Assembly: GCF_000014445.1 (NCBI RefSeq)
Contig: NC_008531.1
Location: 155,001 to 219,000, forward strand
Length of the DNA: 64,000 nt
Reading direction: 5' to 3'
Origin: Leuconostoc mesenteroides subsp. mesenteroides ATCC 8293
GTDB lineage: Bacteria; Bacillota; Bacilli; Lactobacillales; Lactobacillaceae
Below are positions 58,338-64,000 of the stretch, piece by piece (the stretch's first letter is position 1; each line of letters starts with the position of its first letter). The position numbers and the translations under genes were made by a program. The notes below the pieces were generated by a model. That model searched no databases. It saw nothing but the letters and a program-made list of their open reading frames with translations, and was not told where the DNA came from.

Positions 58338-58568
58338 ATGGAAAAAGTTACAGTATATACAAAATACAATTGTGTGCAATGCAAGATGACCAAAAAGTTT
58401 TTAGAAGCGCAAGGTATACCTTTTAAAGAAATTAACATTGAAGAGGAAACACAATTTGTTGAGGAATTGAAGGCTAATGGTCATCGCCAAACACCGGTTG
58501 TGGCGGTGGAAGGCCTACCAGCATTTTCCGGATTCCGTCCTGATGTGCTAAAGAAAATTTCTGCTTGA
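58338..58568 (+). CDS. nrdH: NrdH redoxin
   Basis: A 76-aa glutaredoxin-like protein that passes electrons to the class Ib ribonucleotide reductase. The redox pair is CVQC (residues 12-15, in YTKYNCVQCKMTK); the C-terminal FSGFRPD is typical of NrdH. It is first of the nrd genes. A terminator-like hairpin lies 8 nt behind it. Confidence 0.95.
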   Translation: MEKVTVYTKYNCVQCKMTKKFLEAQGIPFKEINIEEETQFVEELKANGHRQTPVVAVEGLPAFSGFRPDVLKKISA

Positions 58569-58576
58569 TTTTCGTT

Positions 58577-58611
58577 AACATCGTGCGGTGCAAAGCTTAG
58601 CGGTGTTTTTT
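58577..58611 (+). terminator. Terminator-like hairpin between nrdH and nrdE
   Basis: AACATCG (58577-58583) pairs with CGGTGTT (58601-58607) around a loop that can form a small GC/GC stem, and six T follow. It would reduce nrdH read-through into nrdE. Confidence 0.65.
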
Positions 58612-58633
58612 ATTACATTTTTTCTAGTAAGAG

Positions 58634-58696
58634 TGTTGATAAATTGCAGAAGTTTGTTGTCAATCAAAGGTAGTTCAAAATATAAAGTGTCAACAC
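58634..58696 (+). promoter_or_regulatory. Promoter of nrdEIF with inverted repeat
   Basis: TTGTCA (58658-58663), 17 nt, TATAAA (58681-58686). GTGTTGA (58634-58640) and TCAACAC (58690-58696) form a perfect inverted repeat around it. ATATAAAGTGT at 58680-58690 resembles one half of a NrdR box, but the other half is poor. Confidence 0.5.
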
Positions 58697-58735
58697 GGCA
58701 ATCGATCACATTCAAAACCAAAGGACAATAAACTG

Positions 58736-60907
58736 ATGTCATTAAAAGAGTTAGATTTAGAAAACGTAACATATTTTGATTTAAACAATCAAGTAAATAT
58801 TCCAAAGAACAATGAAATTCAGCTTGATAAAGATCAAGAGGCATTGAACGCTTTTTTGGATGAGAATGTTTTGCCTAATGTGATGCATTTTGATTCCTTG
58901 CAAGAACGTCTGGATTGGATGTTTGATCATCGCTTCTTGGAACGTGAATTTATTCAAAAATACAACATAACATTCATTGAAAAGTTATATACATATTTAG
59001 CGGGTGAACATTTTAAGTTTAAATCCTTTATGGCGGCCTTCAAGTTCTATAATCAATATGCGCTTAAAACTAATGATGGTGCATATTATATTGAAACATA
59101 TGAAGATCGTGTTGCCATGAATGCTTTATATTATGCAGATGGGAATGAGAATTTGGCACTGCGTTTGGCTGATGAAATGATACATCAACGCTATCAACCA
59201 GCGACACCATCTTTCTTAAACGCGGGCCGAGCTCGACGCGGAGAATTGGTATCATGCTTTATTATTCAGACTTCAGATGATATGAACTCAATTGGGCGGA
59301 CCATCAATTCAGCGTTGCAACTATCCAAAATGGGTGGTGGCGTTGGTATCAATCTTTCAAATGTGCGTGAGGCTGGTGCACCAGTCATGGGTATCGATAA
59401 TGCTGCCGGTGGTGTAGTGCCAATTATGAAATTGTTAGAGGACTCGTTTACATTTTCATCACAAGTTGGTGCTCGTCAAGGAGCCGGCGTCGTTTATTTA
59501 TCAGTTTTTCACCCTGATATTTTATCTTTCTTATCAACTAAGAAGGAAAACGCTGACGAAAAGATACGAGTAAAAACATTATCTCTTGGGTTGACTGTCC
59601 CAGATAAATTTTATGATTTAGTCAAGCAAAATGAGACAATGTACTTGTTTAGCCCAGACGATGTTGAGAAGGTTTATCAACAACCGTTTAATTACGTTGA
59701 TATCACTGCCGAATATGACAACATGGTCGCTAACGATAAAATCCGCAAGCAACGTATCGACGCGCGATCCCTTGAAGAAGAAATATCTAAGTTACAACAA
59801 GAATCGGGTTACCCGTATATCATTAATATTGATACAGCTAATCGAACTAATCCAGTTCCTGGTAAGATTGTATCTTCTAACCTGTGTTCAGAGATATTAC
59901 AAGTACAAACGCCGTCCGAAATTGACAATGAACAACATTATACAAAATTAGGTTCGGATATTAGTTGTAACTTAGGGTCGATTAATATCGTAAACATGAT
60001 GAACACGAATGATTTCGGTGGATCTGTGGATACAATGGTCCGGGCACTAACCTTTGTATCCGATTCGTCTAATTTGGATGTTGTTCCTTCAATCGATTTA
60101 GGTAACAAAGAAAAACATGCCATCGGCTTGGGTGCTATGGGACTAGCAGCATATTTTGCACAAAATAAGATGTACTATGGAGATGAAGAAGCATTAGACT
60201 TTACATCAACATTTTTCATGATGCTGAATTATTATTCTATTAAATCTTCAATGGGCATTGCAAAAGAACGGCATGAAACGTTTTATCAGTTTGATCAATC
60301 GGGTTATGCGGATGGAACATACTTTGACAAGTACGTTGAAAAGAATTGGACGCCAAAAACCGAAAAAGTGGCAAAAGCCTTTGCTGGTTTTGATGTGCCA
60401 ACAGAACAAGACTGGGCACAGTTAAAAGAAGACGTAGCAAAATACGGTATGTATAATGCCTATCGTCATGCAATCGCGCCAACAGGTTCTATTTCTTATG
60501 TTAACGATGCAACGGCCTCTTTGTTGCCAATTGTTAACAAAATTGAAGAACGTCAAGAAGGTATGATTGGTAAGGTTTACTATCCAGCACCGGGATTAAG
60601 CAATGAAACAATGCCATATTATGTTTCAGCGTACGATACAGATATGCGTAGAGTAATCGATGTATATGCTGCTGCACAAGAACATATTGATCAAGGAATG
60701 GCGTTGACATTATTTATGCGTTCTACATTGCCTGAACATTTGTACGAATGGAAAAATAATCGTACAAATAAAATGACGACGCGCGATTTGACCATTTTGC
60801 GTAACTATGCCTTTAACAAGGGGATAAAATCGCTTTATTATGTCCGTACGTTCACAGATGACAACCAAGAATCAGGTGTTAATGAATGTGAAAGTTGCTC
60901 AATTTAA
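58736..60907 (+). CDS. nrdE: Class Ib ribonucleotide reductase alpha subunit
   Basis: Reduces ribonucleoside diphosphates to deoxy forms. The 723 aa contain LVSCFI (first active-site Cys), the radical Cys region SSNLCSEI, PTGSISYV near 583 and the C-terminal redox pair ESCSI (CESC). There is no N-terminal ATP cone, as expected for class Ib. AAAGGACAATA is the SD. It appears to have its own promoter. Confidence 0.96.
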   Translation: MSLKELDLENVTYFDLNNQVNIPKNNEIQLDKDQEALNAFLDENVLPNVMHFDSLQERLDWMFDHRFLEREFIQKYNITFIEKLYTYLAGEHFKFKSFMAAFKFYNQYALKTNDGAYYIETYEDRVAMNALYYADGNENLALRLADEMIHQRYQPATPSFLNAGRARRGELVSCFIIQTSDDMNSIGRTINSALQLSKMGGGVGINLSNVREAGAPVMGIDNAAGGVVPIMKLLEDSFTFSSQVGARQGAGVVYLSVFHPDILSFLSTKKENADEKIRVKTLSLGLTVPDKFYDLVKQNETMYLFSPDDVEKVYQQPFNYVDITAEYDNMVANDKIRKQRIDARSLEEEISKLQQESGYPYIINIDTANRTNPVPGKIVSSNLCSEILQVQTPSEIDNEQHYTKLGSDISCNLGSINIVNMMNTNDFGGSVDTMVRALTFVSDSSNLDVVPSIDLGNKEKHAIGLGAMGLAAYFAQNKMYYGDEEALDFTSTFFMMLNYYSIKSSMGIAKERHETFYQFDQSGYADGTYFDKYVEKNWTPKTEKVAKAFAGFDVPTEQDWAQLKEDVAKYGMYNAYRHAIAPTGSISYVNDATASLLPIVNKIEERQEGMIGKVYYPAPGLSNETMPYYVSAYDTDMRRVIDVYAAAQEHIDQGMALTLFMRSTLPEHLYEWKNNRTNKMTTRDLTILRNYAFNKGIKSLYYVRTFTDDNQESGVNECESCSI

Positions 60908-60943
60908 TGTAAAAGAGCGCTTAGCTATGAAATGAAGGAATGA

Positions 60944-61384
60944 ATGACAACTATAAATATTCTTTATGCCTCTACTGAAGGTAATACAAAAGCGTTTATT
61001 GAAAAGTTAGCAGCTGTTGCTGAATCTAATGGTGATGGATTTTCCGCGCGTTTAATTGGTGATGAAACAGAATATGCAAATGAAACACAACCCTATGTTG
61101 CTTTCGTGCCGACTTATCTAACAGGCGGTACTGGAACAGGACCGGAAGTTAAAGAAATTTTTACAAATGCCTTGGGCGATTATATTGCATTTGGTAATAA
61201 TGCGCGATACTTAAAAGGTGTGGTTGGTTCAGGAAACCGAAACTTCAACATCCAATTTAACTTGACAGCGATTCGCTATGGAAAAAACTTTGATGTTCCA
61301 ATGATTGCAGCCTATGAATTGCGAGGTAGCAAGTTTGATGCAGAAAAGATATATAATAAGATAAAACCTTATTTTGGAGAATGA
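60944..61384 (+). CDS. nrdI: NrdI flavodoxin-like protein
   Basis: A 146-aa flavodoxin that activates the dimanganese tyrosyl radical site of NrdF. It shows the FMN phosphate loop YASTEGNTKAF (8-18) and the TYLTGGTGTGPEV and GVVGSGNRNF loops. It lies between nrdE and nrdF, while in many genomes nrdI lies before nrdE. It overlaps nrdF or its SD region by 4 nt. Confidence 0.94.
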   Translation: MTTINILYASTEGNTKAFIEKLAAVAESNGDGFSARLIGDETEYANETQPYVAFVPTYLTGGTGTGPEVKEIFTNALGDYIAFGNNARYLKGVVGSGNRNFNIQFNLTAIRYGKNFDVPMIAAYELRGSKFDAEKIYNKIKPYFGE

Positions 61385-61386
61385 CA

Positions 61387-62364
61387 ATGGCACATATAAA
61401 CAACGGTTCATACACAGCGATTAACTGGAATAACATTGAAGATGAATTAGATAAGGCGACATGGGAAAAGTTAACACAACAGTTTTGGCTAGACACGCGA
61501 ATTCCTATTTCAAATGATTTACGTACTTGGCGTGGTAACATGTCCGAACAAGAACGCCAAACAATGAACTTGGTCTTTGGCGGCTTAACAACTTTGGATA
61601 CGTTACAATCACAAGATGGTATGGCGCAATTAAAGTTAGATGCCACGAATCAAAAAGAAGAAGCGGTATTGAATAATATTCAATTCATGGAATCAGTTCA
61701 TGCCAAGTCATATTCATCAATTTTCGAAACACTAAATGAAAAAGTTGAGATTGAAAAGATTTTTGAATGGGCAGATTCTAACGAGTTTTTACAATATAAG
61801 GCGAATAGAATTAACGATATTTACCATAATGGTTCAGCGTTACAGAAAAAAATTGCTTCGGTTTTCTTAGAAACTTTCTTATTCTACTCAGGTTTTTACA
61901 CACCATTGTATTTCTTGGGGCATAATAAAATGTTAAATGTGGCGGAGATTATTAAACTAATTATTCGTGATGAATCGGTTCACGGTACGTACATTGGCTA
62001 TAAGTTCCAAATTGGGTTTAATAAAATTTCGGCTGAAGAACGTACAGAACTACAAAGCTGGATGTATGATCTGTTATATGAATTGTACGAAAATGAAGAG
62101 AAATATACACACGAGTTATATGATGACTTAGGTTGGACTGAACAAGTGCTCACATTTTTACGGTATAATGCTAATAAAGCTTTGATGAACTTAGGCCAAG
62201 AGCCAATGTTCCCTGACGGGGCTGAAGATGTTAACCCGGTTGTTATGAATGGTATTTCAACTTCTACAGCAAATCATGACTTCTTCTCAGGTGTTGGAAA
62301 TGGTTATTTATTGGGTGAAGTTGAAGCAATGAATGATGATGATTATAATATTGGATTAGACTAA
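61387..62364 (+). CDS. nrdF: Class Ib ribonucleotide reductase beta subunit
   Basis: Holds the metal-tyrosyl radical that starts the reaction in NrdE. The 325 aa contain metal ligands in the SVHAKSYS and RDESVHGTYIGY helices and FNEKYTHELYDDLG-like (ENEEKYTHELYDDLG) sequence. GGAG at 61376-61379 fits the ATG at 61387 (7 nt) rather than 61381 (1 nt). It is the last gene; a perfect palindromic terminator follows. Confidence 0.95.
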   Translation: MAHINNGSYTAINWNNIEDELDKATWEKLTQQFWLDTRIPISNDLRTWRGNMSEQERQTMNLVFGGLTTLDTLQSQDGMAQLKLDATNQKEEAVLNNIQFMESVHAKSYSSIFETLNEKVEIEKIFEWADSNEFLQYKANRINDIYHNGSALQKKIASVFLETFLFYSGFYTPLYFLGHNKMLNVAEIIKLIIRDESVHGTYIGYKFQIGFNKISAEERTELQSWMYDLLYELYENEEKYTHELYDDLGWTEQVLTFLRYNANKALMNLGQEPMFPDGAEDVNPVVMNGISTSTANHDFFSGVGNGYLLGEVEAMNDDDYNIGLD

Positions 62365-62392
62365 AAAAGAATCGCAATTGCGATTCTTTTTT
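62363..62392. terminator. Bidirectional terminator between nrdF and the PAP2 gene
   Basis: A perfect palindrome of 30 nt: AAAAAAGAATCGC, AATT centre, GCGATTCTTTTTT. Confidence 0.92.
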
Positions 62393-62394
62393 AT

Positions 62395-63060
62395 TTAAAC
62401 TTCATCATGTGAGAAGAAGGATAGTGATGTAAGAAGTTTTGCTAATACTGGGTACAACTTCCCAGCAAATATAATCCAAGCGTATGCAAACAAGACAGCA
62501 GCTATTGTATCGCTTAAGTAATGTGCGTTAAAGTATATTCGTGACATTAAAGTCATTACGCCAATAACAGTTATTGCCCAAGAAATTAAGAACTGTTTTC
62601 GTGGCGATTCGATGTTAGGAATAACAAGCAAGGAAAGGATGAATATGACTGAAAATATACCAAACACATGACTGCTAGGGAATGAGGACCCTTGGTCGCT
62701 GAGTAAATGACCAACCGGACGGCTCCTATCGACGCTAAGTCGAATAATGGTATTGAAAATATTTCCTAGAATAATTGTGGTAACCGCCCAAATGGCTGGA
62801 ATACGCAAATTAGCAAGTAGTAAGATGGCCGCTAGAATCAACACATAAATGACATCAAGGATGGGTGAACCTAGAAAGGAAAATACAGTCATCAAGATAT
62901 CATTTAGACCAGTTTGAATGCCTGCCATGAATGAATGAATGCTATTATCAATGATGGTTGGAAATATAAACTTTATTTTGACAAAAACACTAATAATAAG
63001 GGCAGATATAAAGCAGATAATCGCATAACGCAATTGCTTATTTTTTACGGAAATAATCAT
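62395..63060 (-). CDS. PAP2-family phosphatase
   Basis: A 221-aa membrane phosphatase with about six helices. The three family motifs are RLSVDRSRP (first motif, with Arg where Lys is usual), FPSSHVFG with the catalytic His, and SRIYFNAHYLSD with the nucleophile His. Typical substrates are lipid phosphates such as undecaprenyl diphosphate; the actual one is unknown. The SD GGAGA precedes the ATG at 63060. Confidence 0.9.
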   Translation of the reverse strand: MIISVKNKQLRYAIICFISALIISVFVKIKFIFPTIIDNSIHSFMAGIQTGLNDILMTVFSFLGSPILDVIYVLILAAILLLANLRIPAIWAVTTIILGNIFNTIIRLSVDRSRPVGHLLSDQGSSFPSSHVFGIFSVIFILSLLVIPNIESPRKQFLISWAITVIGVMTLMSRIYFNAHYLSDTIAAVLFAYAWIIFAGKLYPVLAKLLTSLSFFSHDEV

Positions 63061-63098
63061 TGTACTGATCTCCAGAAAGAGTTTTTTTAACTCCTTCT

Positions 63099-63128
63099 AG
63101 TATAAGGGATTCGCTATAGAAATTACAA
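63099..63128 (-). promoter_or_regulatory. Promoter of the PAP2 gene
   Basis: On the minus strand TTGTAA, 18 nt, TATACT. Confidence 0.65.
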
Positions 63129-63176
63129 TACTATCATTTCTGCAATGCACAATCTTTATCTTCCAACGATGGAAAA

Positions 63177-64000
63177 TTAGTTGCCTTTATAATCTGGGGC
63201 TAATTTGTTTACGGGTGGAGTGAACTTACGCATCGATTCAGCTAGATGTACAAAATTTGTTACTAAATGTTGGTTAGGTGCATTAACACCGTTTTTATCA
63301 GCCAAGTCTGCAATCCAACCGTTAATATAGTCCACTTCAGTTGGGCGTCCCTTGACAAAATCCTGATACATTGATGGGAAATGAAGCGGGTTACCAATAT
63401 TTGAAACATAATCAACCTGCTTGACCATTTCATCGCGTGTTTCAATTAGTGTAATGCCTGCTGCCTCAGCAGCATCGTAAGCTTCATTAATTAATGGGCG
63501 AGCAATACCTTCAAGGAAGTTATCGTAGGCCATTAGCTGACCCATTCGTGACTGAAACATTGTGGCGATGGAATTTTCAACTGCGTTGAAAAATACTTTA
63601 GTCAATAGTGTACCCATAAAGTTTTCCGTATAAGAGGGGTTTAAGTGCGCTGCCTTGAAATCTTCTTGGATCTTATCCATAACCGTTGATGGTTTTTCGG
63701 TTAGATTAGCATAAACAGAGCTACCCATACTTTCTCCGCCCATGAAATCAACGTCGCCGTAATCATTTAAGACGGTGGCGATCATTGCTGTACCACCAAT
63801 AATGTGTTCATCATCAAAATATTTTTGCAACTTTTCAATATGACCCATGCCGTTCATTGCACCGAGGGCAGTCTGTCCAGGTTTGAATTTTGGTGAAAGA
63901 CGATCCAAGGTATCTTGGAGTTGCATTTGCTTCATGAAGAAAATCCAAACATCAGGGCTACCTTCATATTCTTCAGGAGAAAAAATGTTAATTTTAATTT
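63177..64000 (-). CDS. 2-dehydropantoate 2-reductase family protein, 5' end outside the window
   Basis: The frame stays open from the stop at 63177 to the window edge, so the true start and the N-terminal NADPH-binding domain lie beyond 64000. About 274 residues are seen. They include ALGAMNGMGHIEKL and GGTAMIATVL from the second half of the Rossmann domain and the helical C-terminal domain with KVFFNAVENSIATMF (family: K and N catalytic region) and NPLHFPSMYQDFVKGRPTE near the end. The family includes ketopantoate reductases and related 2-hydroxyacid dehydrogenases; which one cannot be decided here. Confidence 0.82.
   Translation of the reverse strand, partial: IKINIFSPEEYEGSPDVWIFFMKQMQLQDTLDRLSPKFKPGQTALGAMNGMGHIEKLQKYFDDEHIIGGTAMIATVLNDYGDVDFMGGESMGSSVYANLTEKPSTVMDKIQEDFKAAHLNPSYTENFMGTLLTKVFFNAVENSIATMFQSRMGQLMAYDNFLEGIARPLINEAYDAAEAAGITLIETRDEMVKQVDYVSNIGNPLHFPSMYQDFVKGRPTEVDYINGWIADLADKNGVNAPNQHLVTNFVHLAESMRKFTPPVNKLAPDYKGN

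Noticed and set aside
58671..58690. A full NrdR box before nrdE
   Set aside because: Only one half fits the consensus and no second box lies at the usual distance.

Overview
The window is chromosomal housekeeping DNA from a low-GC Gram-positive bacterium. Protein sequences and gene content point to the order Lactobacillales, most likely Leuconostoc or a close relative. This rests on recognition of the protein families; no database search was run. I see no prophage, insertion sequence, CRISPR array or rRNA operon. Four tRNA genes are present and none encodes the 3' CCA.

Layout. 1-5.3 kb: serine T-box leader, serS, secA and prfB. 5.4-8.6 kb: clpC converging on a prepilin peptidase gene (comC). 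8.6-12.1 kb: str operon (rpsL, rpsG, fusA) without tuf. 12.1-17.3 kb: an MFS transporter and the polyamine importer potABCD. 17.3-31.4 kb: the S10, spc and alpha ribosomal clusters in one orientation (rpsJ to rplQ, with secY, adk, infA, rpmJ and rpoA); rpsN is missing from its usual place between rplE and rpsH. 31.4-34.2 kb: a minus-strand respiratory pair (type II NADH dehydrogenase with a DoxX-like tail, polyprenyl diphosphate synthase) lying between rplQ and the ECF transporter genes. 34.4-39.1 kb: ecfA1, ecfA2, ecfT, truA, a PNPOx-like gene, and rplM-rpsI behind an L13-type leader. 39.1-42.5 kb: a LysR regulator, an OYE-type flavin reductase, two decayed genes (an Xre regulator and a small membrane protein) and three tRNAs. 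42.6-45.3 kb: a small coiled-coil membrane protein, a divergent tpiA, and eno. 45.3-50.6 kb: tag and a polyphosphate operon (degenerate Ppx with HD domain, ppk, ppx). 50.6-54 kb: tRNA-Arg, yigZ, comFA, comFC and hpf. 54-58 kb: a YhgE/Pip-like membrane protein, a histidine phosphatase and a CNNM/CBS transporter. 58-62.4 kb: class Ib ribonucleotide reductase genes nrdH, nrdE, nrdI, nrdF. 62.4-64 kb: a PAP2 phosphatase and the 3' part of a ketopantoate-reductase-family gene.

Most interesting signals. The late-competence genes comC and comFA, 43 kb apart, share an 11-nt element (AACGTATnATA) exactly 15 nt before the start codon, with a GAAA exactly 17 nt further upstream and no Shine-Dalgarno sequence. 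This looks like a competence-sigma promoter giving leaderless or nearly leaderless mRNAs. comFA is divergent from yigZ, whose own -10 is the other strand of the same GTATTATAC palindrome. ecfA1 also looks leaderless. Other signals are a hairpin between the Shine-Dalgarno and the start of secA, a prfB without the programmed frameshift, an unusual triosephosphate isomerase (Ser to Phe in the GHSERR motif), a Ppx paralogue that lost its catalytic motifs but kept an HD domain, a near-perfect cre site in the hpf promoter, a 13-bp inverted repeat around the yhgE promoter, and structured leaders before rpsL, rpsJ, infA and rplM.
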